A DNA stretch of 64,000 nucleotides from Catalinimonas alkaloidigena (GTDB taxonomy: Bacteria; Bacteroidota; Bacteroidia; Cytophagales; Cyclobacteriaceae), in assembly GCF_029504655.1 (NCBI RefSeq), contig NZ_JAQFIL010000001.1, positions 7,474,001 to 7,538,000 on the forward strand, given 5' to 3'. A program made the translations under genes and the position numbers. The notes beneath the pieces are model-generated. The model was not told the DNA's origin. It worked only from the letters and a program-made list of their open reading frames with translations, and ran no database searches. Below, piece after piece: positions 23,993 to 33,758 of this stretch. Every line of letters starts with the position of its first letter. The first letter of the stretch is position 1.

Positions 23993-26251
23993 TTATTCAT
24001 CGTGTATTTTTAATTTGGCAAAGCTAAGCAGCAAGGTTTTTTCTCCGAAGTCGTCAAACTCTACTTTGGCTTTGCGGTTGGCGCCTTCCACATCCAGGTT
24101 TTTGACCACTCCAAATCCAAACTTAGGGTGCTCTACCTTCATGCCTGCTTCCAGGTGGCTGGTGTCGCTGGGGGCAAAATCAGGTGAAGGCTTATAGCTG
24201 CTGCGGGTATTGTGGGGCATTGCTTTTCGGCTTCGGTCTCTTTGTACACTTTTTAATAGCACCCTGGCATGTTCTGTATCTCCTACTACCGAACGGCTTC
24301 CCATGGCTTTATTGACCATCACATAAGCCGGGTCAATTTCTTCCAGGAAACGGCTGGGCTCACAGTTTTTAAGTCTTCCAAAGCGATAACGAGATAAAGC
24401 ATAAGAAAGCACCAGTTTTTTCATAGAGCGGGTAATGGCTACATAAAATAACCTTCTTTCCTCCTCCAGGTCAGTACGGCTGCTCAGCATCATCTGAGAA
24501 GGGAAAAGGTCTTCTTCCATGCCTACTACATAGATATAGGGGAACTCCAGCCCTTTAGCCATGTGAATGGTCATCATAGTCACCCGGTCCTCCTCGTCAT
24601 CTTCTGACTGGTCTACCGAAGTAAGCAGTGCTACTTCCTGAAGAAAAGCACCCATACTTTTATCTTCTGCTTCAGGATTATCCACAAATTCTTTAATCGC
24701 ATTGAGAAGTTCCTGAACGTTTTCGTAGCGGTTGAGCCCCTCAATAGTTTTGTCTTCATACAATTCACGCAACAGGCCCGAACCTTTGGCGATGTGCGAA
24801 GCAGCATCAAAAGCATCTTTCTTTTCTGCTTCCAGCATAAAGCCTTTCATCATGTCTTTGAAAGCTGAGAGGGCATTGGCAGTACGGCCATTGAAAAATT
24901 TATGTGCGCTATTTAATACTTCCCAGATAGAAAGATCTTGTTCATAAGCGGTTACCATTACTTTATCTATCGTAGTGGCGCCAATGCCCCGTTTTGGTAG
25001 GTTGACAATCCTACGGAAAGCCTGCTCATCACTTTGGTTGACCACAAAGCGCATATAAGCAATGATGTCCTTGATCTCTTTGCGCTGGTAAAAAGATAAT
25101 CCTCCAATAATTTTGTATTTGATATTTCTTTTGCGCAGCGCTTCCTCCATCGCCCTGGACTGGCTGTTGGTACGGTAAAGAATGGCAAAATCACTATAGC
25201 GAGCGTGATCATTATTTTTCTGCTCAAAAATAGAGTAAGCTACCAGTCTCCCTTCTTCCTGATCGGAGGTAGCTTTGATCATTTCTACCAGCGTTCCTTC
25301 TTCATTGGTGGTCCAGATGTGTTTTTTGAGCTGGGCTTTATTTTTGCTGATCACCGAGTTAGCCGCCTCAATGATATTTTTGGTAGAGCGATAGTTCTGC
25401 TCCAGCTTAAATACGTTCAGATCAGAAAAGTCTTTCTCAAAATTGAGAATATTCTGAATGTCCGCTCCACGGAAGGCGTAGATACTTTGAGCATCATCTC
25501 CCACCACGCAGATATTGCGGCGCACGGCGGCCAGCTTTTTGGTGATCAGGTATTGAGAAAAGTTGGTGTCCTGAAACTCATCCACCAACACATAGTGAAA
25601 GCGATGCTGGTATTTGTTCAATACATCCGGATGCTCCCTGAAGAGTACATTGGTATTGAAAAGCAGGTCGTCAAAATCCATAGCATCTGACTTAAAGCAG
25701 CGTTGCACATAGGTTTTATAGATTTTGCCCATATGTGGTTTGGCAGCGCTTTCATCTTCCGCCCTTATCATCGGATTATCGTTGTACTCTCTCCAGGAGA
25801 TAAGCCGGTTTTTGGCACTGGAGATTCGGTTAAGCACCATGCCGGGCTTATAGACTTTATCATCCAGCTTAAGTTCTTTAAGGATATTTTTGATCAGCGA
25901 CTTGGAGTCGTCTGTATCGTAGATCGTAAAATTACTTTGATAACCTATTTTACCGGCCTCGGCCCTGAGGATGCGGGCAAAGATAGAGTGAAATGTGCCC
26001 ATCCAGAGGTTGCGGGCTTCGGTGCCTACCACCCCTTCTATACGGTCGCGCATCTCTTTAGCGGCTTTGTTGGTAAAAGTAAGCGCCAGTATGTTAAACG
26101 GATCTACATTCTTCTCCTTAATAAGGTAAGCAATACGATAGGTTAATACTCTTGTTTTGCCGGAACCTGCACCGGCAATAATCATGGTTGGTCCTTCGGT
26201 ATTGGTGACCCCATTCCGCTGCGGTTCGTTCAAGCTGTCCAGAAAATTCAT
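23993..26251 (-). CDS. UvrD/PcrA-type superfamily 1 DNA helicase
   Basis: 752 residues. It unwinds DNA 3' to 5' in repair and replication restart. All SF1A motifs are visible: Walker A 'IIAGAGSGKTRVL' (near 25), 'ALTFTNKAAKEM', Walker B 'VLVDEFQDTN' (near 223), 'VVGDDAQSIYAFRGA', 'LEQNYRSTKNI', 'VTMMTIHMAKGLEF' and 'RRLFYVAITRSM'. The C-terminal extension ends with 'MKVEHPKFGFGVVKNLDVEG', the Tudor-like domain of PcrA that binds RNA polymerase. This favours UvrD/PcrA over Rep. It opens the uvrD-DUF4290-murA group. Confidence 0.93.
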   Translation of the reverse strand: MNFLDSLNEPQRNGVTNTEGPTMIIAGAGSGKTRVLTYRIAYLIKEKNVDPFNILALTFTNKAAKEMRDRIEGVVGTEARNLWMGTFHSIFARILRAEAGKIGYQSNFTIYDTDDSKSLIKNILKELKLDDKVYKPGMVLNRISSAKNRLISWREYNDNPMIRAEDESAAKPHMGKIYKTYVQRCFKSDAMDFDDLLFNTNVLFREHPDVLNKYQHRFHYVLVDEFQDTNFSQYLITKKLAAVRRNICVVGDDAQSIYAFRGADIQNILNFEKDFSDLNVFKLEQNYRSTKNIIEAANSVISKNKAQLKKHIWTTNEEGTLVEMIKATSDQEEGRLVAYSIFEQKNNDHARYSDFAILYRTNSQSRAMEEALRKRNIKYKIIGGLSFYQRKEIKDIIAYMRFVVNQSDEQAFRRIVNLPKRGIGATTIDKVMVTAYEQDLSIWEVLNSAHKFFNGRTANALSAFKDMMKGFMLEAEKKDAFDAASHIAKGSGLLRELYEDKTIEGLNRYENVQELLNAIKEFVDNPEAEDKSMGAFLQEVALLTSVDQSEDDEEDRVTMMTIHMAKGLEFPYIYVVGMEEDLFPSQMMLSSRTDLEEERRLFYVAITRSMKKLVLSYALSRYRFGRLKNCEPSRFLEEIDPAYVMVNKAMGSRSVVGDTEHARVLLKSVQRDRSRKAMPHNTRSSYKPSPDFAPSDTSHLEAGMKVEHPKFGFGVVKNLDVEGANRKAKVEFDDFGEKTLLLSFAKLKIHDE

Positions 26252-26581
26252 AAAATCTCAGGTTTTTCCCGTGCAATTTACAATAAGTCTCTCTTATTCG
26301 TTAAGAAAGGCAGGCGCAGGCTTCAGATATGAAGCTGCCAATTTAGTGCATATTCATCAAAAAATCAGCATCTTAAGAAGCCAAAGATGAAGCTTCTTTT
26401 ATTGTAAAACAAAACAACAATTTACAAGCATAAAGATTTCTTCATTAGCTCCTTTTCGCTGTTTTTATTGCTTGCGTGTAAATGAAAAAGAGTGAAGAGG
26501 TAATTTTGTTGTGCTTAGGAGAATAAATTCAAGAGCACAATAGTCTAGAACAAAAAATTGTCACATACTTTTAGTGATACT
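26252..26581. other. Intergenic region between uvrD and rpsT
   Basis: No gene seen. AAGAAGC/GCTTCTT (26375-26381 with 26392-26398) makes a small hairpin followed by TT, but no plus-strand gene precedes it. The rest is AT-rich and should hold the uvrD promoter on the minus strand, which I could not pick out. Confidence 0.5.
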
Positions 26582-26612
26582 TTTGATATTTTAAAGAATA
26601 CCTATATCTTTG
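26582..26612 (+). promoter_or_regulatory. Promoter of rpsT
   Basis: -33 TTTG (26582-26585), 19-base spacer, -7 TATCTTTG (26605-26612), a close match to the Bacteroidota consensus. The leader to the rpsT ATG is about 55 bases. Confidence 0.8.
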
Positions 26613-26674
26613 CAGTTCTTTAAACTAAGAGCAGAAAATTCCTGTTAAAGACAGTAAAGAAATATATTTAAGCG

Positions 26675-26929
26675 ATGGCAAACCATAAATCTGCATTAAA
26701 ACGTATTCGTTCTTCTGAGACCAGACGTGAGAGAAACCGTTATCAGTTGAAGACTACTCGTACTTTTGTGAAAAAGCTGAAAAATACTACAGACAAGTCT
26801 GAGGCTGAAGAGCTATACAAGAAAGTTTCTTCCATGTTAGACAAGTTGGCAAAAAAGAATATTATTCATAAGAGCAACGCAGCACATAAAAAGGCAAAAC
26901 TTGCCAAACATGTGAATCAACTTGCGTAA
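26675..26929 (+). CDS. rpsT: 30S ribosomal protein S20
   Basis: 84 residues. A very basic three-helix protein that binds 16S rRNA in the small subunit. 'MANHKSALKRIRSSETRRERNRYQLKTTRTFVKKL' and 'KKNIIHKSNAAHKKAKLAKHVNQL' are diagnostic. It is a single-gene unit, with its own promoter at 26582-26612 and a terminator at 26953. Confidence 0.97.
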   Translation: MANHKSALKRIRSSETRRERNRYQLKTTRTFVKKLKNTTDKSEAEELYKKVSSMLDKLAKKNIIHKSNAAHKKAKLAKHVNQLA

Positions 26930-26952
26930 ATTCTTACATCAAGATATTACAG

Positions 26953-26984
26953 AGCCTTACGCTTTTTGAGTGTAAGGCTTTTTT
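26953..26984 (+). terminator. Terminator after rpsT
   Basis: AGCCTTAC/GTAAGGCT (26953-26960 with 26972-26979), 11-base loop, then five T's. Confidence 0.9.
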
Positions 26985-27018
26985 ATTTGCTTTGACCTCC
27001 ACAATTAAAGCAAATCCA

Positions 27019-27723
27019 ATGGCAAGCCGCTACGCTTCTCGTGAAACTGGAATACTAAGCTGGGCAGAAGAAGATCGCCCCCGTGAAAAGCTGTTGAGTA
27101 AAGGTAGAATAGCCCTGACGGATGCTGAACTCATTGCTATACTGATCGGCTCCGGCACCCGAAAAAAAAGTGCGGTAGACCTGAGTAAAGAAATTCTGAG
27201 TAGTGTTGGTAATAACCTTCATGAACTGGCTAAGCTTTCGGTAGTAGATCTACAAAAGTTTGACGGTATCGGAGAAGCTAAAGCCATTAGCATTGTAAGT
27301 GCTTTAGAACTGGGCAGGCGTCGTAAAGTCGGGGAGCCAGTGAAGCGCGAAAAAGTTACAAGTTCGGAAGATGCCTACAGGGTAATGCAGCCTTACCTAA
27401 TGGATCAGGCAGTAGAGCAATTCTGGATTATCTTACTTAACCGAGCTAATCTGGTGATCAAGCCGGAAATGATTAGCGAAGGCGGTGTTTCCGGGACAGT
27501 AGCTGATCCCAAAGTGATTTTTAAGAAAGCCTTAGATAAACTAGCCAGCTCCATTATTCTGGTGCATAATCATCCTTCCGGTAATCTCACACCTAGTCAG
27601 GCAGATATGCAGCTTACCCGTAAACTTAAAGAAGCAGGCAAGAGCCTGGATCTCCCTGTGCTGGACCACCTTATCTTTACCGATCATGCGTATTATAGCT
27701 TTGCCGACGAAGGCATTTTGTAG
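27019..27723 (+). CDS. radC: RadC / JAB-domain protein
   Basis: 234 residues from the ATG at 27019. An in-frame TTG at 26992 would add 9 residues but lies close to the rpsT terminator, so I prefer the ATG. An N-terminal helix-hairpin-helix region ('LQKFDGIGEAKAISIVSALELGRR') is followed by a JAB1/MPN-like domain with the metal motif 'ILVHNHPSGNLTPSQAD' (HxHPSG...D) and 'LDHLIFTDHAYYSFAD'. The family is named for DNA repair, but its biochemical activity is not established. It is chromosomal and complete. Confidence 0.88.
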   Translation: MASRYASRETGILSWAEEDRPREKLLSKGRIALTDAELIAILIGSGTRKKSAVDLSKEILSSVGNNLHELAKLSVVDLQKFDGIGEAKAISIVSALELGRRRKVGEPVKREKVTSSEDAYRVMQPYLMDQAVEQFWIILLNRANLVIKPEMISEGGVSGTVADPKVIFKKALDKLASSIILVHNHPSGNLTPSQADMQLTRKLKEAGKSLDLPVLDHLIFTDHAYYSFADEGIL

Positions 27724-27835
27724 GAGCCAAAGTTTTCTTTGAACTTATTATTGCCTTACTGCTTTTTGCTTATAAATTTAGTGTATTGCCATTTAGGCAA
27801 AAGCATGATTTTTCTGTTTGTAGGTTAGTAAAGTT

Positions 27836-28444
27836 ATGAAAAAGGTTATTCCTGTTATTGTTATTATAGTTATTGTCATTAGTGTAATTTATGCTTTACA
27901 GGGAGGGGAGACTGAGGAAGAGTATGTGGGACGAATTGCTGAAGAAAGACAAAGAACAGAGCGCTTTATGCGTACTTCTGATGAGTCACCCTTTGCTCCC
28001 GAAGCCATCCCTTTTAATGGTTTAGACTTCTATGAACCTAAACCCTCTTACAAAGTCAGGGCGAGGTTAACTCCCATCCAAAGTCAAAAGCTTTTGCAGA
28101 TGCCTACTTCTACCGGTGAGGAAGAAAAGTATGTTCGCTATGCCTATGCAGATTTTGAAATTGAGGGGCAGCAGATACGCTTATTAATATTACAGCCTTT
28201 TGACTCTCAAACAAAACTCTTTGTACCCTTTGCTGATGCAACCAGTGGAGCAGAAACCTATGGAGGAGGTCGCTACCTGGATATTGAAATGCCTGCCCGT
28301 ACCAGTAAAAGCATAGAGCTGGATTTTAACAAAGCTTATAATCCCTACTGTGCTTATAATCCTAGTTTTAGCTGCCCCTTACCTCCCAAAGAAAATGTAC
28401 TGGATATCCCTATCAGAGCTGGAGAAAAGGCTTATAAAGAGTAA
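27836..28444 (+). CDS. DUF1684 domain protein
   Basis: 202 residues. An N-terminal membrane anchor or uncleaved signal (about 3-22, rich in Val/Ile) is followed by the DUF1684 pattern: 'FNGLDFYEPKPSYKVRARL', 'YADFEIEGQQIRLLILQPFD', 'LFVPFADATSGAETYGGGRYLDIE' and 'DFNKAYNPYCAYNPSFSCPLPPKEN'. The last segment, with conserved Asn-Tyr-Cys-Pro-like residues, is the strongest family mark. It is likely extracytoplasmic. Function unknown. A HEPN gene follows after 23 bases. Confidence 0.85.
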   Translation: MKKVIPVIVIIVIVISVIYALQGGETEEEYVGRIAEERQRTERFMRTSDESPFAPEAIPFNGLDFYEPKPSYKVRARLTPIQSQKLLQMPTSTGEEEKYVRYAYADFEIEGQQIRLLILQPFDSQTKLFVPFADATSGAETYGGGRYLDIEMPARTSKSIELDFNKAYNPYCAYNPSFSCPLPPKENVLDIPIRAGEKAYKE

Positions 28445-28467
28445 AAAGCTTTTTGTAAATTGATGAG

Positions 28468-28881
28468 ATGAACAGAAAAAACTTACAAGGTTTAGCGAAA
28501 ATAAGATTAAATGAAGCTAAAACTTTGTTAGATAATGGATTATATGATGGCATCTACTATTTATGTGGATATGCAGTAGAATGTGCTCTAAAAGCTTGTA
28601 TTGCAAAAAATGTCAAACAATATGATTTTCCAGATAAAAAAGTGGTAAATGATAGCCATACTCATGTTGTAAGTACCTTGGTTAAGGTCGCTGGTTTGAC
28701 TATTGAGTTGGAAAAACAATCGCAGCTAAATGATGATTTTAAGCTAAATTGGCAGGTGGTTAGAGATTGGTCTGAAGTAAGCAGGTATAAGAGAAACTCT
28801 CAATTAGAAGCAGAAGATATTTATTCTGCCATCACTCATCGTAAAAATGGAATAATGCAATGGATAAAAAAATATTGGTAG
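28468..28881 (+). CDS. HEPN domain protein
   Basis: 137 residues, all helical, with the HEPN-type core 'AKIRLNEAKTLLDNGLYDGIYYLCGYAVECALKACIAKN'. Many HEPN proteins are RNases in toxin-antitoxin or defence systems and carry an R-x4-6-H motif near the C-terminus. Here the corresponding region reads 'EVSRYKRNSQL' with no His at the right spacing, so RNase activity is doubtful. It overlaps by 22 bases the start of a second frame (28860) that has a stop codon inside it, so the pair seems partly broken. Confidence 0.75.
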   Translation: MNRKNLQGLAKIRLNEAKTLLDNGLYDGIYYLCGYAVECALKACIAKNVKQYDFPDKKVVNDSHTHVVSTLVKVAGLTIELEKQSQLNDDFKLNWQVVRDWSEVSRYKRNSQLEAEDIYSAITHRKNGIMQWIKKYW

Positions 28882-29324
28882 GTATAGACCTAGAAGAAGG
28901 AAAAAAAGTCCTTGAATAACTTGATAAAGCAGGGCTGGAAATCACTAGTGCATTTTGGCTTTATTTAGATGAAGTTGAAGAGTGGAGGCTTATGCTTGCG
29001 ATGCCTAGCATTGATATTCTAGGACGTAAAAAAACTTATGCAAAAATATGGGAAGTGCTCAATAGAAATAAGAGAAAACTAAATTTACCATTGGATGCAA
29101 TTTCTTTAATTAGCCCGAAGCATGAATTAAATCAGCTTTTGCGTAGTGTTGTTACAACAGGTAAAGGTATATCAGGGATTAGGTTCTCGGGAAATGTAAT
29201 TAACGGAACTCTTATTGAAGATACCTATATATATAGTAAATTAATTAAAAACACCCCCTCATCGCGGCAGATGCTTTGCTTTGACGAGGAGGTGAAAAAA
29301 AGATTTATCAACTCAATACACTAA
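28860..29324 (+). pseudogene. HEPN partner gene interrupted by a TAA
   Basis: From the ATG at 28860 the frame reads 19 residues, meets TAA at 28917-28919, then continues open in the same frame to 29324, giving 154 residues if the stop is read through. The sense of the joined product is consistent: '...KKVLE' stop 'LDKAGLEITSAFWLYLDEVEEWRLMLAMP'. A single base change (for example from CAA, GAA or AAA) would explain it. A shorter product of 110 residues could start at 28992. No family assigned. The position right after, and overlapping, the HEPN gene suggests a two-gene module. The 3' end overlaps kbl (convergent) by 17 bases. Confidence 0.7.
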
Positions 29325-30498
29325 GTTCTTCGCCTACTTCTTTGAAAGCCTGTATGGCTTTGTCCAGATGCTCTTTTTCGTGTACGGCAGAAATCTGTAC
29401 CCGGATACGAGCCTGCCCTTTAGGGACTACCGGATAGTAGAAACCAATCACATATATACTTTTTTCAAGTAACTTCTCCGCAAATTTCTGTGCCAGCGGC
29501 GCATCGTACAACATAATAGGGACGATAGCATGCGTACCGGCTTTGATGTCAAAGCCGGCGGCAGTCATCTGTTTTCTGAAGTAAGTAGTGTTTTCTTCCA
29601 GCTTATCACGTAACTCAGTAGTTTCAGAAAGCAGGTCAATTACTGCAATAGAGGCTCCTGTAATGGAAGGTGCCAGGGTATTGGAGAAAAGATAAGGACG
29701 AGAGCGCTGACGCAGCAAATCTACAATTTCTTTGCGGGCGCTGGTAAATCCTCCGGAAGCTCCGCCCAGTGCTTTACCCAACGTACCGGTAATGATATCT
29801 ACCCTACCCATCACCTCATGATATTCATGAACACCTCTACCCGTTTTTCCCATAAATCCGGTAGAGTGACATTCATCCGACATCACCAGGGCTTTGTACT
29901 TATCCGCCAGATCACAGATTTTATCTAATTGAGCAATGGTACCATCCATAGAGAAAACGCCATCGGTAACGATGATACGATGACGCGCACCCTGTGCCTC
30001 TTTAAGTTTTTCTTCCAGGTCCTGCATGTCGTTATGCCGGTAACGGAAGCGCTGTGCTTTGCACAGCCTAACTCCATCAATAATGGAAGCATGGTTGAGG
30101 GTGTCGGAGATGATGGCATCTTCAGGTCCAAGCAAAGGCTCAAAGATTCCCCCATTGGCGTCAAAAGCAGCCGCATAAAGAATAGTGTCTTCCATGCCCA
30201 GAAATTCAGAAATCTTTTTCTCTAGGGTTTTATGAATATCCTGCGTACCACAGATAAAACGAACAGAGGACATGCCATAACCATGGGTATCAATTGCCTT
30301 CTTAGCAGCTTCTACTACCTTGGGATGTGCAGAGAGCCCGAGATAATTGTTGGCACAAAAGTTAATTACTTCTTTACCGCTTGTAGTTTTGATCACAGCA
30401 CCCTGAGGAGTAGTAATCACGCGCTCATTTTTATATAGACCGGCCTCTTTTATTTCTGCCAGTTCCTTTTCCAGGGCAGGTTTTAGTGTTTCGTACAT
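29308..30498 (-). CDS. kbl: Glycine C-acetyltransferase (2-amino-3-ketobutyrate CoA ligase)
   Basis: 396 residues. A PLP-dependent alpha-oxoamine synthase that splits 2-amino-3-ketobutyrate with CoA into glycine and acetyl-CoA. '[18 protein letters not shown]' near the N-terminus, '[18 protein letters not shown]' and the PLP-lysine region '[16 protein letters not shown]' (near 240) are present. BioF and serine palmitoyltransferase share the fold, but the N-terminus '[20 protein letters not shown]' and the divergent threonine dehydrogenase gene 194 bases away support Kbl. Confidence 0.92.
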   Translation of the reverse strand: MYETLKPALEKELAEIKEAGLYKNERVITTPQGAVIKTTSGKEVINFCANNYLGLSAHPKVVEAAKKAIDTHGYGMSSVRFICGTQDIHKTLEKKISEFLGMEDTILYAAAFDANGGIFEPLLGPEDAIISDTLNHASIIDGVRLCKAQRFRYRHNDMQDLEEKLKEAQGARHRIIVTDGVFSMDGTIAQLDKICDLADKYKALVMSDECHSTGFMGKTGRGVHEYHEVMGRVDIITGTLGKALGGASGGFTSARKEIVDLLRQRSRPYLFSNTLAPSITGASIAVIDLLSETTELRDKLEENTTYFRKQMTAAGFDIKAGTHAIVPIMLYDAPLAQKFAEKLLEKSIYVIGFYYPVVPKGQARIRVQISAVHEKEHLDKAIQAFKEVGEELSVLS

Positions 30499-30602
30499 AA
30501 GGTATGGTATTTGAGTTCTGCTTAACTAACTATACTGCTTTAGTATCGTTATGTATTAAAAAATATTTTATATCTCTGCACAATGAGACTTTGCAAATTT
30601 CG

Positions 30603-30610
30603 TAGTTTTG
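30603..30610 (+). promoter_or_regulatory. Putative -7 element TAGTTTTG upstream of tdh
   Basis: It matches TAnnTTTG in the 194-base divergent gap between kbl and tdh and would give an approximately 75-base leader. No -33 TTTG lies at the standard distance. Confidence 0.45.
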
Positions 30611-30692
30611 CGGTCAAAATTAAGCGGTTTATTGAATAATAATTAGGAAATACGTAAAAAGGTTAGATAAATGCCTAAGGGGCAAGTATGAT

Positions 30693-31664
30693 ATGACAGA
30701 GCAAACGAAGATTTTAGTAATAGGGGCTAACGGACAGCTGGGAATTGAACTGACTGCCGCCCTGCAAGAAAAACATGGTTATGAGCAAGTAATTACCTCT
30801 GACATTCACCCCCCTAAGAAGCAACACGCACTTTTTGAACCTCTGGATATACTGGATAAAGATCGCCTTTATGCGTTGGTAGAGAAATACAAAGTTACGG
30901 ATATCTATTTGCTAGCAGCGATTTTGTCAGCTAAAGGGGAACAGAATCCTATGCTGACCTGGCAGGTCAATATTGATGGCTTGATGCATGTGCTGGAGCT
31001 AGCCCGCGACGCCAAAGTCAGTAAAATTTTCTGGCCCAGCTCCATTGCCGTTTTTGGAGGTACTACGCCTAAGCAAAATACGCCTCAGGAAACCGTTACC
31101 TCACCTACTACCATGTATGGTATCAGTAAGCTTTCGGGTGAGAGGCTATGCGCTTACTACGCTCAGAAATTTGGTGTGGATGTCCGAAGTTTGCGTTACC
31201 CCGGCCTCATCGGCTATAAAGCTTTACCCGGTGGAGGTACTACTGATTTTGCGGTAGAGATTTATCATAAAGCCCTGGAAGAGGTTGCTTATCACTGCTT
31301 TCTGAAAGAAGATACTGTTTTGCCCCTGATGTATATGCCGGATGCCGTGCGGGCTACCATAGAACTGATGGAAGTGGATGCGGACGAAATTAGTGTGCGC
31401 TCTAGTTACAACCTCTCAGGTTTCAGTTGTTCGCCTGCTGATATTGCTGAAGTAATCCGCAAAACTATGCCGGATTTCAAGATTGACTACCGGCCTGACT
31501 TCCGGCAGAAAATTGCTGATAGCTGGCCTAACAGCATTGACGATAGCAAAGCCCAAGAGGACTGGAACTGGAAGCCTCAGTTTGATTTACAAGCCATGTC
31601 GGCAGAGATGTTAGAGAATCTGAAAAGAATGAAAGCAGCAAAAACTGCGGTTAATCTTTCTTGA
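30693..31664 (+). CDS. tdh: L-threonine 3-dehydrogenase, epimerase (SDR) type
   Basis: 323 residues. An extended short-chain dehydrogenase with the nucleotide-binding 'ILVIGANGQLGIEL' at the N-terminus, 'FWPSSIAVFGGTTPKQNTPQ', the catalytic 'YGISKLSGERLCAYY' (Tyr-x3-Lys) and 'SLRYPGLIGYKALPGGGTTDFAVEIYHKA'. These match the NAD-dependent UDP-galactose-epimerase-like threonine dehydrogenase, not the zinc-dependent enzyme. It makes 2-amino-3-ketobutyrate, the substrate of Kbl, encoded divergently next door. A terminator follows at 31698. Confidence 0.9.
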   Translation: MTEQTKILVIGANGQLGIELTAALQEKHGYEQVITSDIHPPKKQHALFEPLDILDKDRLYALVEKYKVTDIYLLAAILSAKGEQNPMLTWQVNIDGLMHVLELARDAKVSKIFWPSSIAVFGGTTPKQNTPQETVTSPTTMYGISKLSGERLCAYYAQKFGVDVRSLRYPGLIGYKALPGGGTTDFAVEIYHKALEEVAYHCFLKEDTVLPLMYMPDAVRATIELMEVDADEISVRSSYNLSGFSCSPADIAEVIRKTMPDFKIDYRPDFRQKIADSWPNSIDDSKAQEDWNWKPQFDLQAMSAEMLENLKRMKAAKTAVNLS

Positions 31665-31697
31665 GAGATTAGCTTAATTCCTCTATTCTGAAACAAA

Positions 31698-31724
31698 AAA
31701 GCCCACCGATGTAGTGGGCTTTAA
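31698..31724. terminator. Terminator between tdh and htpG
   Basis: AAAGCCCAC/GTGGGCTTT (31698-31706 with 31714-31722). A-run and T-run flanks suit both strands. It lies between convergent genes. Confidence 0.85.
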
Positions 31725-31746
31725 TTATTTTATGTTACTCCTGTAC

Positions 31747-33573
31747 TTATTCAGCCATCACATTCAGGCTGCGCTTGATAAAGTGAGTAAGCTCTGCTCC
31801 GCTCAGCATATTCTGTGAAAGCTTGGCTAAATCTACTGCCTGCTTAGCGATCTGCTCTTTCTTTTCTTCTGTTTCAGCTTTCAGAATTTTGTCCACCAAA
31901 GGATGGTTGCCATTGACAGCTACCGAATACTGGTCGGGCATATTGCCCATCATCGCCATTCCGCCGCCACCCATCGCAGCCATATCTTTCATGCGGCGCA
32001 TAAATTCTGGCAAGGTGATTACCACCGGCAATTCATCGGTAGACATAGACTCTACCGTTACGGTCATTGCCTCGTTATTGATGGCTTTTTCAAAGATACT
32101 CTTTACGGTTTCCTGCTCTTTCTCAGACAGTACACTTTCTATCTTTTCATCTTTCTCTACCAGTTTGTCCGCTGTATCCGCATCTACCCGCTTCATTGTG
32201 GTTTTCTCCAGCTTTTGCTCCAACATATTAATGAAGTGGTTGTCTAGCGGGCCATCTAGCTCCAACACATCGTAAGACTTGTTTTTAGCCGACTCAATGA
32301 AAGCGTGCTGCTTGTCTGTATCGTTGGTGTAAAGATAAGTTACACTGCCATTTTTGTCGGTCTGGTTGGCCGCTACCTTTTCACGGTATTCATCAAAAGT
32401 GAAGAATTTACCTTCAGTATTCTTAAACAGGGCAAACTTTACAGCCTTGTCATAGAATTTATCTTCGGAGATCATACCATATTTCACGAAGAGACCGATG
32501 TTATCAAATTTCTCTTCATAGGCTTTGCGATCTTTTTTGAATAGCTCCTGTAGCTTATCCGCTACCTTTTTGGTAATGTGGTTATTGATTTTCTTCACAT
32601 TGCTGTCCGACTGCAGGTAGCTACGCGACACGTTAAGTGGAATATCAGGAGAGTCAATCACGCCGTGGAGCAGCATCAAAAACTCAGGGACAACATCTTT
32701 CACTTCATCGGTGATGAACACCTGGCGGGAGAATAACTGAATTTTGTTACGGTTTAGCTCCAGCTCATTTTTGATCTTAGGAAAGTAAAGAATCCCGGTC
32801 AGATTGAAAGGATAGTCTACATTGAGGTGAATCCAGAATAATGGATCTTCTGCAAATGGATATAACTCTTTATAAAAATTTAAATAATCCTCATCAGTCA
32901 GATCCGCTGGTGCTTTGGTCCAGAGGGGATTAGGGTTATTGATGACTTTCTCATCAAACTCTATCTCTACCGGCAGGAATTTACAATATTTGTCAAGGAT
33001 GCCCTGCAGGCGAGGCTTCTCTAAAAATTCCTCTGAATCCTCATTGAGGTGCAGTACGATGTCAGACCCACTTTCTTTCTTTACAGTGGGTTCAATTTCA
33101 AACTGAGTACTACCATCACAAACCCAGCGTACGGCTTCGGTATCTTCCTGATAAGATTTGGTAAAAATCTCCACCTTATCGGCCACCATAAAAGAAGAAT
33201 AAAAACCAAGTCCGAAGTGACCGATGATCTGCTTATCTTCTCCTTTGTCCTTGTACTTTTCAATAAACTCAGTAGCACCGGAGAAAGCAATCTGATTAAT
33301 GTATTTCTTCACCTCTTCGGCGGTCATACCAATCCCACGATCGCTGATGGTAATGGTTTTTTGTTCCTTATTGATAGAAACTTTGATTTTTTGGTCACCC
33401 AGGTCTTTTTTGTATTCGCCCATAGCAGCCAGGCGACGTAGTTTCTGGGTGGCATCCACTGCGTTGGAAACCAGCTCACGCAGGAAAATTTCATGATCCG
33501 AGTACAGATATTTCTTAATGATGGGAAATATATTCTCGGTATTAATAGATATCGTACCTTTTTCTTCTACCAT
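31747..33573 (-). CDS. htpG: Molecular chaperone HtpG (Hsp90)
   Basis: 608 residues, a full-length bacterial Hsp90. The GHKL ATPase domain shows 'FLRELVSNAVDATQKLR', 'ISDRGIGMTAEEVKKYINQIA' and 'IGHFGLGFYSSFMVADKVEI'. The middle domain has 'LFSRQVFITDEVKDVVPEFL' and 'DSPDIPLNVSRSYLQ', with the catalytic-loop Arg. The C-terminal dimer domain ends in 'GAELTHFIKRSLNVMAE', with a Met/Gly-rich loop near 525-535. It folds client proteins in the cytoplasm. It is a single-gene unit; no heat-shock element could be picked out. Confidence 0.96.
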   Translation of the reverse strand: MVEEKGTISINTENIFPIIKKYLYSDHEIFLRELVSNAVDATQKLRRLAAMGEYKKDLGDQKIKVSINKEQKTITISDRGIGMTAEEVKKYINQIAFSGATEFIEKYKDKGEDKQIIGHFGLGFYSSFMVADKVEIFTKSYQEDTEAVRWVCDGSTQFEIEPTVKKESGSDIVLHLNEDSEEFLEKPRLQGILDKYCKFLPVEIEFDEKVINNPNPLWTKAPADLTDEDYLNFYKELYPFAEDPLFWIHLNVDYPFNLTGILYFPKIKNELELNRNKIQLFSRQVFITDEVKDVVPEFLMLLHGVIDSPDIPLNVSRSYLQSDSNVKKINNHITKKVADKLQELFKKDRKAYEEKFDNIGLFVKYGMISEDKFYDKAVKFALFKNTEGKFFTFDEYREKVAANQTDKNGSVTYLYTNDTDKQHAFIESAKNKSYDVLELDGPLDNHFINMLEQKLEKTTMKRVDADTADKLVEKDEKIESVLSEKEQETVKSIFEKAINNEAMTVTVESMSTDELPVVITLPEFMRRMKDMAAMGGGGMAMMGNMPDQYSVAVNGNHPLVDKILKAETEEKKEQIAKQAVDLAKLSQNMLSGAELTHFIKRSLNVMAE

Positions 33574-33758
33574 AATATTTTAGGAATTAGATGTTACTTT
33601 TTTCAGGGCGAAGCTCAAAAGTTATTCCAGCTTAAAAATGAAGGCAATTTTACTTATTTTTCTGACAGCTTGGCAGTTATAACAAAAAAACTGTCAGCTT
33701 TCTGCCTTCTACAATTTACTTTTCAGTCCGTAAATTTCGCAAGAAATCCTGGAACAGA

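Noticed and set aside
26375..26400. Terminator-like hairpin AAGAAGC/GCTTCTT
   Set aside because: No plus-strand gene ends before it, and the stem is weak. Recorded only within the intergenic note.
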